Below, piece after piece: positions 6,601 through 13,292 of a stretch of DNA of 22,642 nucleotides. The notes beneath the pieces were generated by a model. The model ran no database searches, was not told the origin of the DNA, and saw nothing but the letters and a program-made list of their open reading frames with translations. The translations under genes and the position numbers were made by a program. Origin of the DNA: CAYFKJ01 sp964401845 (lineage in GTDB: Bacteria; Pseudomonadota; Alphaproteobacteria; UBA2966); assembly GCA_964401845.1 (NCBI GenBank), contig CAYOAD010000043.1, forward strand, positions 1 to 22,642, written 5' to 3'. The first letter of the stretch is position 1, and each line of letters starts with the position of its first letter.

Positions 6601-7884
6601 ATGGAAATTGAGCTGGCGTATGGAAGAACCGGGCTGAAGGTGGAACTCCCGCCCGAGGCCAGAGCGACGGTGATCCGCAAGCCGCCCCTGGAAATCCCGC
6701 CCGATTCGGCGGCCCTGATCGCCGGTGCGCTGGACGATCCCTTGGGCGCCACTCCGCTGCGTGAATTTGCCTCCGGCGCCGCGTCAGCCTGTATTCTTAT
6801 CTGCGACATCACCCGGCCCGTTCCCAACGGTCTCTTCCTCAAGCCGCTGATCGACCGCCTGCATGACGCCGGCATTCCCCTCTCTTCGATCACCGTTCTG
6901 GTGGCGACCGGGCTGCATCGGCCCAATCTGGGCGACGAGTTGGCGGAACTGGTCGGCGATCCCTGGGTGCTGGAGAAGGTCCGGGTCGTCAACCACGACG
7001 CCCGCAACGACGATGACCACGTCATGATGGGCCGCACCCCGAAACGCGGCACGCCGGTGGGCCTCGACCGGCGCTTCGTCGAGGCGGACGTGAAGATCGC
7101 CACAGGTTTGGTGGAGCCCCACTTCATGGCTGGTTATTCCGGCGGGCGTAAGGTGGTCGCCCCCGGCGTCGCCCACCACGAGACCATCCGCACCTTCCAC
7201 AGCGCGCGCTTCATGGAAGATCCCCACGCCAGTTCCTGCAATCTGGAGCGCAACCCGTTGCACGAGGAACAACTCGACATCATCGCCATGCTCGACGGGC
7301 CTATCTTGGGGCTCAATACTGTGATCGACGAGGAGCGCAATCTGGCCCACGTCACGTTCGGCGAAATCATTGAAAGCCACCTCGCGGCCGTCGCCTTCGT
7401 GCGCGGCAACGTCGAGGTGCCGGTGAACCGCAAGTTCAAGACCATCGTGACCTCCGCCGCCGGGTATCCGTTGGACAAGACGTACTACCAGACCGTCAAG
7501 GGCATGGTGACGCCGCTTGATATCCTGGAGGAAGGCGGCACCTTGATAATCGCCTCGGATTGCTCGGAAGGCATCGGTTCCGACGAATTCCGCGAAGCCC
7601 AGCGCAAACTGGTGGCGCTGGGGCCGGATGCGTTTCTGGATACGCTGATGGGCAAGGAATTCGCCGAAATCGATGAATGGCAAACCGAGATGCAACTCAA
7701 GCCCATGCGGGTCGGTGATATCCAGCTCTATACCACGGGTCTTGGCGCCGACGATCTGGCCCTCACCGGGGTCGAGAGCGTATCCGGCATGACCGAGGCG
7801 ATCGCCGCCAGCATCGCCCGCCACGGCAGTGCCGAAATTGCCGTGATCCCGGAAGGCCCCTACCTGGTGCCGTTCCGAAGCTAG
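6601..7884 (+). CDS. larA: LarA-family nickel-pincer racemase/epimerase (DUF2088)
   Basis: The 427-residue protein is a homologue of lactate racemase LarA. LarA inverts a 2-hydroxy acid by hydride transfer to a nickel-pincer nucleotide cofactor tethered to a lysine. All key residues are visible: DITRPVP (69-75) near the N-terminus, His106 in ATGLHR, then VEPHFMAGYSGGRK giving His174 and Lys184, and His200. These correspond to the catalytic histidines, cofactor-lysine and Ni-ligand of Lactobacillus plantarum LarA (H108, H174, K184, H200). The start is the ATG at 6601, preceded by GAGG about 9 nt away; a longer frame to 6403 runs into the divergent promoter. It converges on larB with stop codons overlapping in CTAG. 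Characterised homologues act on lactate, malate, phenyllactate or sugar acids, so lactate should not be assumed here. Confidence 0.93.
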   Translation: MEIELAYGRTGLKVELPPEARATVIRKPPLEIPPDSAALIAGALDDPLGATPLREFASGAASACILICDITRPVPNGLFLKPLIDRLHDAGIPLSSITVLVATGLHRPNLGDELAELVGDPWVLEKVRVVNHDARNDDDHVMMGRTPKRGTPVGLDRRFVEADVKIATGLVEPHFMAGYSGGRKVVAPGVAHHETIRTFHSARFMEDPHASSCNLERNPLHEEQLDIIAMLDGPILGLNTVIDEERNLAHVTFGEIIESHLAAVAFVRGNVEVPVNRKFKTIVTSAAGYPLDKTYYQTVKGMVTPLDILEEGGTLIIASDCSEGIGSDEFREAQRKLVALGPDAFLDTLMGKEFAEIDEWQTEMQLKPMRVGDIQLYTTGLGADDLALTGVESVSGMTEAIAASIARHGSAEIAVIPEGPYLVPFRS

Positions 7885-8555
7885 CCTCCGGACACCATTT
7901 TTGCCGCCGACAGGGCGCGGATGGCGGCGCAGGCGGCGCCGTAGCCGTTGTCGATGTTGCATACCGTCACCCCCGGCGCACAGGACGCCAGGGATGCGGC
8001 GAAGGCCGTCTCGCCGTTGAGCGCCACGCCGTACCCGGTTGAGGTCGGTACCGCAATTAGGACGCCCGGCACCAGACCGCCGAGCACGGACGGCATGGCC
8101 GCATCCATGCCGGCCACCGCGATGACCACGGGATGGCGCTTGATTTCGTCGATCCGTTCCATCAGGCGCCAGATGCCGGCGACGCCGACGTCGAATATCG
8201 CTGTCGCATCGAGTTGGTTGAAGCGCAGCGTCCGCATGGCCTCGCGGGCGACGCCCGCGTCCGAGGTTCCGGCCGTGACGACCGCGATATCGGCAGGTGC
8301 CAGCGGGCTTGATGAATGACGGAAAAATGCGGTTTGCGATTCCGCGTCGTAGTCAAGTTCACGGGCGCAGGCATCCGGCAGGGCCGCGAATTTGCTTTCG
8401 GACAACCGCGTTAGCAGCATTGCTGACTGGCTCAAAGCGGCCTCCGACAGGATGGCTTCGATTTGCACCACCGTTTTCTGGGCGCAGAACACGGCCTCTC
8501 CGAAGCCAATGCGCTCGGCCCGGTTGAGATCGAGCTTGATGTCGCCGGTGTCCAT
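7881..8555 (-). CDS. larB: Nickel-pincer cofactor biosynthesis protein LarB
   Basis: The 224-residue protein matches LarB, which carboxylates and hydrolyses nicotinic acid adenine dinucleotide to make pyridinium-3,5-dicarboxylic acid mononucleotide, the first step of the cofactor pathway. The AIR-carboxylase-like C-terminal domain shows VVTAGTSD (92-99), DVGVAGIWRL (122-131), VAGMDAAMPSVLGG (147-160), PTSTGYG (170-176) and SCAPGVTVCNIDNGYGAA (191-208). Cys192 is the probable equivalent of the cysteine that forms a covalent adduct with the pyridinium ring. The ATG at 8555 overlaps the larE stop (TGATG), so the gene is translationally coupled and is the last of larC-larE-larB. At 224 residues it is slightly shorter than typical LarB (about 245), with the difference near the N-terminus. 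Confidence 0.93.
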   Translation of the reverse strand: MDTGDIKLDLNRAERIGFGEAVFCAQKTVVQIEAILSEAALSQSAMLLTRLSESKFAALPDACARELDYDAESQTAFFRHSSSPLAPADIAVVTAGTSDAGVAREAMRTLRFNQLDATAIFDVGVAGIWRLMERIDEIKRHPVVIAVAGMDAAMPSVLGGLVPGVLIAVPTSTGYGVALNGETAFAASLASCAPGVTVCNIDNGYGAACAAIRALSAAKMVSGG

Positions 8556-9391
8556 CAGACGGCCACGCGGGGTTTGCCGACAAAAGCGCTGCCTTGCCGG
8601 TAGGGCACGAATTGGACCGGTCGGGGGGGCGACATATCGAACTCGCGATGGATCAGGTCGGCGGCATCCGTTCGGCCCTCCTGCGTCAGGGCGTCTAAGG
8701 TCGCGTTATCGAGCTCGATCACGATGCCGCCGGGCCGCACCCGGCAGCGCACGATTTCGGGCGCCAGCCGCCGCCGCAACCAGGTCTCGATATTGTCGAT
8801 GGCGGCCATGTCGCCCGGATCGATGCGAATGCCCGTTTCCACTCGGCTGGCGAGACAGGGTGAGGCCGGCAGGGCCGCCAGCTTCGGCAAACCCAATTCA
8901 AGCGCCAGCCGCCGCACGTCGAATTTCGCCAGGCCGGCCTCCACGTAAGGGTGCTTGACCGCGTGGTCCGCCGCTGCTTCGAGGCCGGGGCGGAAATCCC
9001 CGAGATCATCTGAATTGGTGCCCGACACCAGAACGCACTCGGTCAGCGCCGCCAGGGATTGATAGAGGTTTGACTTGCAGAAGAAACAACGGTTCAGGGG
9101 ATTGGCGCGATAGCGTTCGTCGCTGAACTCACCGGCATCGACCGTTTGGAGCCGCCAGTTCTCGCGGGTCGCCTGAGCCTTAACGCGTGCCGTGGCTTCT
9201 GCCGGTACTGCCGGGGAGACGGCGTGGAGCATCATGACGCGGTCGCGCCCGAGTCGGCGATGGGCGAAGCTGGAGAGCGTCATCGAATCAACCCCGCCAG
9301 ACAGCGCAATCGCAATGCTGCCATAGTCCTCAATGACGTCGGCCAGTGTGTCCGTCTTGGCGGCGAAGTCAGGTTCAGTTTTTGGCGGCAT
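8555..9391 (-). CDS. larE: Sulfur transferase LarE, three-cysteine type
   Basis: The 278-residue protein is LarE, the PP-loop ATP pyrophosphatase that adenylates the pyridinium dicarboxylate mononucleotide and converts both carboxylates to thiocarboxylates. It shows the PP-loop SGGVDS (31-36), VSGTNSDDLGDFRPG (122-136) and ALPASPCLASR (173-183). Three cysteines are conserved in context: C102 and C105 in NRCFFCK, and C179 in SPCLASR. In L. plantarum LarE only the last is present (Cys176) and its sulfur is sacrificed. In the Thermotoga maritima type, three cysteines hold a [4Fe-4S] cluster. This protein should therefore be the cluster-dependent type. The ATG at 9391 lies inside the larC 3' end, a 17-bp overlap. 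The in-frame extension to 9541 is antisense-like filler within larC. Confidence 0.93.
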   Translation of the reverse strand: MPPKTEPDFAAKTDTLADVIEDYGSIAIALSGGVDSMTLSSFAHRRLGRDRVMMLHAVSPAVPAEATARVKAQATRENWRLQTVDAGEFSDERYRANPLNRCFFCKSNLYQSLAALTECVLVSGTNSDDLGDFRPGLEAAADHAVKHPYVEAGLAKFDVRRLALELGLPKLAALPASPCLASRVETGIRIDPGDMAAIDNIETWLRRRLAPEIVRCRVRPGGIVIELDNATLDALTQEGRTDAADLIHREFDMSPPRPVQFVPYRQGSAFVGKPRVAV

Positions 9392-10565
9392 CGTGTTTTT
9401 CCAACGCGGCGGCCTCGGTGGATCGTCGCAGGTCCTGGCGGGCCGCCTGGCTTTTGATGCTTGCCAGATCCTCGGCCTCCGTCTTTGCCGTCGCCCCTTC
9501 CGGCCGCATCGCCAGTTTGACGCCGACCCCATCGATTTCATCGGCTTGACGGGCCAGCACGCTGCGAGACTGGACGCCGTGGCGGATGCCCAGCGTCGTG
9601 GTCTCGCGGAAAATTTCCCGAATGACGATGTCCGTGGCCCCGGGCTCGGCCAGAACCTGCAGCGCCGTGGCTAACCGGCCTTTTTTGGCAAATACGGGCC
9701 ATTGGCAGACATCGAGCACGCCGTCCGCGGCCCTAATGTGACTGACCGCGATGGCCAGGTCTTCGGCTGTCTGGTCGTCGATCTCAAAGCGGAACACGGC
9801 AACCTGATCGCCCAGAATACCGTCGTCGGCCTCGGCGTAAAGTGTGGCGCGCAACACGTTGCTGCGCGATCGGAGCGACCTCGTGCCGAAGCCCATCCCG
9901 GCGCCGATCAGCCGGCGGGGAACGGGGTCGGCCGACTGGCTCGGATCCAGGTATTTGATGACGGCGGCGCCGGTGGGCGTGACGCGTTCGCCCGCTTCGC
10001 CGTCGTCCACCAGCACGAAGCCCTTGAGCAGTTCGACGGTCGCGGGCGCCGGCAGTGGCAGGATACCGTGAGCGGTTTCGACCTGGCCGCGGCCCCGCGG
10101 GATCGGTCCGATGGACCAGCGGCAGGGCTGCAATGCCGTAATAAGAACCGCCGCTGTGACGATGTCGATCAGGGAATCCTGGGCGCCGACCTCGTGGAAA
10201 GTCACCTCGTCGACCGTACAATTGTGGATCGTCGCTTCCGCTTGGGCGAGGCCGGCGAATATCGCCAGTGCAACGCCGCGAACCTCGCCCTCCAGATTGG
10301 CGCCCGCCAAGCGCGAACGGATTTCCCGCCAGGGCGTGTGGTCCGCCCGTTTCGGTACCTGGACGACGAACCGCGAGCCGTGCAGCAGGCCGTCCCCGTG
10401 CGCTGCCGGGGCTGCCGAGGCAGCGGGGTCCAATCCCAGTGCGGCGATGGCGCGTTCACACGCCGGCCAGAGGTCCGGGCGGGCGTCCAGGATGGCTGCC
10501 GCGAACATATCGCCGGCGATGCCGCCGACGGCATCAAGGTGAATTGCGCCGGCCCTGGCTGTCAT
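9375..10565 (-). CDS. larC: Nickel insertion protein LarC, full length in one frame
   Basis: The 396-residue protein is LarC, the CTP-dependent nickel insertase that completes the pincer cofactor. The LarC1 part shows LDAVGGIAGDMF (10-21), FHEVGAQDSLIDIV (123-136), LPLPAPATVELLKG (169-182), ERVTPTGAAVIKYL (193-206) and GAGMGFGTRSLRSRSNVLR (221-239). The LarC2 part shows FEIDDQTAEDL (260-270), FAKKGRLATALQVL (292-305) and IFRETTTLGIRHG (318-330). In L. plantarum the two parts are joined only by a programmed -1 frameshift; here they are continuous. It is the first gene of larCEB and overlaps larE by 17 bp. Its ATG at 10565 has only a weak AGAG upstream. It is divergent from the RpiR regulator across a 419-bp region, which suggests shared control. 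Confidence 0.92.
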   Translation of the reverse strand: MTARAGAIHLDAVGGIAGDMFAAAILDARPDLWPACERAIAALGLDPAASAAPAAHGDGLLHGSRFVVQVPKRADHTPWREIRSRLAGANLEGEVRGVALAIFAGLAQAEATIHNCTVDEVTFHEVGAQDSLIDIVTAAVLITALQPCRWSIGPIPRGRGQVETAHGILPLPAPATVELLKGFVLVDDGEAGERVTPTGAAVIKYLDPSQSADPVPRRLIGAGMGFGTRSLRSRSNVLRATLYAEADDGILGDQVAVFRFEIDDQTAEDLAIAVSHIRAADGVLDVCQWPVFAKKGRLATALQVLAEPGATDIVIREIFRETTTLGIRHGVQSRSVLARQADEIDGVGVKLAMRPEGATAKTEAEDLASIKSQAARQDLRRSTEAAALEKHDAAKN

Positions 10566-10984
10566 CTGTTGCGCTCTGTAAACAATCTAGCCTCCGGTCA
10601 AGTGCGTCGACTTTGAGGATCAGTTGCCGTCCCCTGAAATAGATAGGCTCCGGTCCGAACAATCAAGGGCAAGCCGGCCCTGTCCGATTTAGGACAACAA
10701 CCCTGACATATGAACCAATCGATTCATTTTCTTAAACAATGAATCATTTGTTGCAAGCAAGCGGGCATCTTTGTAGGCTTTTGTCAGACCGGAAATTTCT
10801 GAGGGGGCGCCGGTCAGCGGCAGCCAAGGTCCCTCCAGCGCCGATTACCCGGCAGCAGGAGGGACCTGCCGCGATTTCGCCCCCGGCGATTGGCGACAAC
10901 GATGCCTGGCCACCCTGCGAACGCATGGGGCCGGGACTGATCTGTTCCGGGGGGAGCTTTCCTGACAATGAACGGTCCGATCTC
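10566..10984. other. Divergent intergenic region between larC and the RpiR regulator
   Basis: This 419-bp stretch holds no convincing gene. The frame of the regulator stays open back to an ATG at 10739, but that ATG lies inside the operator dyad and residues before 10985 look non-conserved. It holds the operator at 10712-10754, a shorter dyad TGTCC-N6-GGACA (10681-10696), a 12-mer near-repeat TAGCCTCCGGTC/TAGGCTCCGGTC (10588-10599 and 10644-10655), and a possible short leader (10968-10988). No -35/-10 pair was assigned with confidence. Confidence 0.6.
10712..10754. promoter_or_regulatory. Operator-like dyad, candidate RpiR binding site
   Basis: A perfect inverted repeat GATTCATT (10721-10728) / AATGAATC (10738-10745) with a 9-nt spacer extends imperfectly outward, so that 17-nt arms match at 13 positions. 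A further TGAA at 10711-10714 repeats the TTCA half-site motif. The AT-rich dyad stands out in GC-rich DNA. It lies between larC and the RpiR-family gene, where an autoregulatory site for both directions is expected. The dyad is seen; the assignment to this regulator is inference. Confidence 0.55.
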
Positions 10985-11914
10985 GTGATCGATACAGGTG
11001 CGGTTAAGGCCCGCATTGAGAATGCGTTTCCCGCCTTGAGCCCGCAGCTCAAGCGCGCAGCGCGCTACGTTCTCGATGCGCCGGACGACGTCGCGCTCAA
11101 CTCGATGCGCACCGTGGCCTCTCACGCCGGGGTGCATCCTTCCACCATGGTGCGGCTGGCCAAGGAGCTGGAATTTTCCGGCTATGCCAAGTTCCGCGAA
11201 CCGTTCCGCCAGCGTCTGCGCACCCATACCGACCGCTATGCCGACCGGGCACGCCATCTGCAAGCCCGCGAGGCGGACCGGACCGGCCACGAACGCGACG
11301 ATTTGTTGGTGGAGATTCAGGCTGCCGGCCGGGAAAATCTCAGCCGAACCTTTGCCGCAACCTCGGCGGCCGATCTGGCTGAACTTGCCGAGATGCTGGA
11401 GGATGCCCGGCGCATTTTCGTGGTCGGCATGCGCAAGTGCCATCCGGTGGCCTATTACCTCCACTACGCCTGCCGCATGTTCCATGACAATGTCGTGTTG
11501 GCCAACGGCATTGCCTCGACCATGGCGGACGAACTCCGCGACATGCGCGACGGCGATGTCCTAATCGCCGTCAGCTTCGAACCCTATACGCGGGAGACCG
11601 TTCGTGCGGCGCGCCATGCCCTGTCGTCGGGCGCCAAACTCGTGGCGATCACCGACAGCACGGTGTCGCCCCTGGCCGAAGGCGCCGCCAAATCCTTCGT
11701 CGTGGCCAACGACAGTCCGTCGTTTTTCCGCTCGGTGGTCGCGGCCATGGCGTTGGCGGAGGCGTTCGTTGCCTTCCTTGTGGCCCATGGCGGCAACGCC
11801 GCGATCGAGCGCCTGACGCGGACGGAAATGCACCTCGAAAACTTCGACGCCTACTGGACCCCGGATTCGGCGGCGGACCAGGACGATTCCCAACGCAAGG
11901 CGGCAGCGTCATGA
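10985..11914 (+). CDS. RpiR-family transcriptional regulator (HTH_6 plus SIS)
   Basis: The 309-residue protein has the RpiR architecture. An N-terminal winged HTH (LSPQLKRAARYVLD, then SMRTVASHAGVHPSTMVRLAKELEFSGYAKFRE) is followed by a SIS sugar-phosphate/ligand domain (RRIFVVGMRKC, DVLIAVSFEPYTRETV, GAKLVAITDSTVSPLA). RpiR proteins control catabolic operons in response to phosphosugars or other small acids. The GTG at 10985 is chosen because homology begins at once after it. The frame is open back to 10739, but the extra 82 residues have no RpiR character, and the upstream ATGs at 10739 and 10925 have no ribosome site. The stop overlaps the aminotransferase start (ATGA), so regulator and enzyme are one unit. 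It is divergent from larCEB. Likely local target is the dyad at 10712-10754. Confidence 0.85.
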   Translation: MIDTGAVKARIENAFPALSPQLKRAARYVLDAPDDVALNSMRTVASHAGVHPSTMVRLAKELEFSGYAKFREPFRQRLRTHTDRYADRARHLQAREADRTGHERDDLLVEIQAAGRENLSRTFAATSAADLAELAEMLEDARRIFVVGMRKCHPVAYYLHYACRMFHDNVVLANGIASTMADELRDMRDGDVLIAVSFEPYTRETVRAARHALSSGAKLVAITDSTVSPLAEGAAKSFVVANDSPSFFRSVVAAMALAEAFVAFLVAHGGNAAIERLTRTEMHLENFDAYWTPDSAADQDDSQRKAAAS

Positions 11915-13287
11915 CGCACGTCTTCCATCGCCAGATTACGTCGGATCTGCCCATCGCCGTCCGGGGCGAGGGCATCTGGATCGTTGATTCGGAAGGCAAG
12001 CGCTACCTCGACGCGTCCGGAGGTGCGGCGGTATCGGCCCTGGGCCACTCGGACGAGGACGTCCGCCGCGCCATCGCCGGACAGCTCGATAACCTGGCCT
12101 ATGCCCACTCATCTTTCTTCACCACCGAAGCCATGGAAGTGCTGGCCGACAAGCTGACGGCGGCGGCGCCCGGTGATTTGGACCACGTCTATTACCTGTC
12201 CGGCGGTTCCGAGGCCATGGAAGCGGCGCTCAAGCTGGCGCGCCAGTATTTCCTCGAGATCGGCCAGCCGGAACGGCGCCACTTCATCGCCCGGCGCCAG
12301 AGCTACCACGGCAACACCCTCGGCGCCCTGGCGGTGGGCGGCAATCAGTGGCGGCGCGAGCCTTACGAGCCGATGCTGATGTCCGTCACCCATATTTCGC
12401 CCTGCCATGCCTACCGGGGCCGGCACGACGATGAAAGCGACGAGGCCTACGGCCTGCGGGTAGCTGATGAGCTGGAAACAGCGATCCTCCGCGCCGGACC
12501 GGATACGGTGGCGGCGTTTGTCGCCGAGACCGTGGTGGGGGCAACGATTGGTGCTGCTGCCCCCGTGCCGGGCTATTTCACCTGCATCCGTGAGATCTGC
12601 GACAAATATGGCGTTCTGTTGATCCTCGATGAAGTGATGTGCGGTATGGGACGGACCGGCACGCTTTATGCCTGCGAACAGGAGGATGTCGCACCCGATT
12701 TGCTGATCGCGGCCAAGGGCCTGGGCGCCGGATACCAGCCCATCGGCGCGCTGATGGTGTCCGATACCGTATTCGCCGCCGTGCGCGACGGCTCAGGCGC
12801 GTTCCAGCACGGCCACACATACATGGGCCACGTCACCGCCTGTGCCGCCGCATTGGCGGTGCAGGAAGCCATTGAAAGCCGGGATCTCTTGAACTCCGTC
12901 CGGACGCGCGGGTTCGAATTGAACGCGGCGCTGCATGAGCGTTTCGGCAATCACAATCATGTCGGCGATATTCGAGGACGCGGCTTGTTCCAGGCCATCG
13001 AACTGGTGGCCGACCGGTCAACCAAGGCGCCCTTCGATCCGGCCTTAAAGGTCCATGCCCGGATCAAGGCGGCGGCCATGGAAGCCGGGCTGATGTGTTA
13101 CCCCATGGGCGGAACGATCGACGGCGTCATGGGCGACCATGTTCTCCTGGCGCCGCCCTTCATCGTCGAGGCCGAGGATATCGGCGTTATCGTCGAGCGT
13201 CTGGGCGCTGCCGTCGACAACGTCGTCGGCGACCTCGGAGCGGCGGACGCCGCGCCCGGCTGGCCGAACGGGGAGGGCGCGTTATGA
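11911..13287 (+). CDS. Class III PLP-dependent aminotransferase
   Basis: The 458-residue protein is a fold-type I, class III (omega-type) aminotransferase. Visible signatures are the PLP-phosphate loop SGGSEAMEAALK (97-108), the aromatic-stacking SYHGNTLGA (131-139), ring-nitrogen Asp240 in LILDEVMCGMGRTG, and Schiff-base Lys269 in AAKGLGAGYQPIGA. H-T-Y-M-G-H follows. The family transfers amino groups from omega- or alpha-amino acids, or amines, to pyruvate or 2-oxoglutarate; the exact donor is not readable. Translational coupling to the RpiR regulator (4-bp overlap) suggests that the regulator senses a compound in this enzyme's pathway. The C-terminus ends in an Ala/Gly/Pro-rich tail, 5 bp from the end of the convergent D-cysteine desulfhydrase-like gene. 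Upstream of the ATG no separate promoter is visible. Confidence 0.9.
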   Translation: MTHVFHRQITSDLPIAVRGEGIWIVDSEGKRYLDASGGAAVSALGHSDEDVRRAIAGQLDNLAYAHSSFFTTEAMEVLADKLTAAAPGDLDHVYYLSGGSEAMEAALKLARQYFLEIGQPERRHFIARRQSYHGNTLGALAVGGNQWRREPYEPMLMSVTHISPCHAYRGRHDDESDEAYGLRVADELETAILRAGPDTVAAFVAETVVGATIGAAAPVPGYFTCIREICDKYGVLLILDEVMCGMGRTGTLYACEQEDVAPDLLIAAKGLGAGYQPIGALMVSDTVFAAVRDGSGAFQHGHTYMGHVTACAAALAVQEAIESRDLLNSVRTRGFELNAALHERFGNHNHVGDIRGRGLFQAIELVADRSTKAPFDPALKVHARIKAAAMEAGLMCYPMGGTIDGVMGDHVLLAPPFIVEAEDIGVIVERLGAAVDNVVGDLGAADAAPGWPNGEGAL

Positions 13288-13292
13288 CAGCT

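Noticed and set aside
6462..7127. N-terminal extension of the multi-pass membrane protein
   Set aside because: The extension is antisense to larA. A GTG with a good ribosome site at 6461 gives a sensible membrane-protein start.
9702..10616. Plus-strand 304-codon frame opposite larC
   Set aside because: It is a shadow of the well-supported larC and has no recognisable domain.
10588..10655. Twelve-base near-repeat TAGCCTCCGGTC / TAGGCTCCGGTC
   Set aside because: Only two copies with one mismatch, no dyad and no clear promoter relation; it could be chance in GC-rich DNA.
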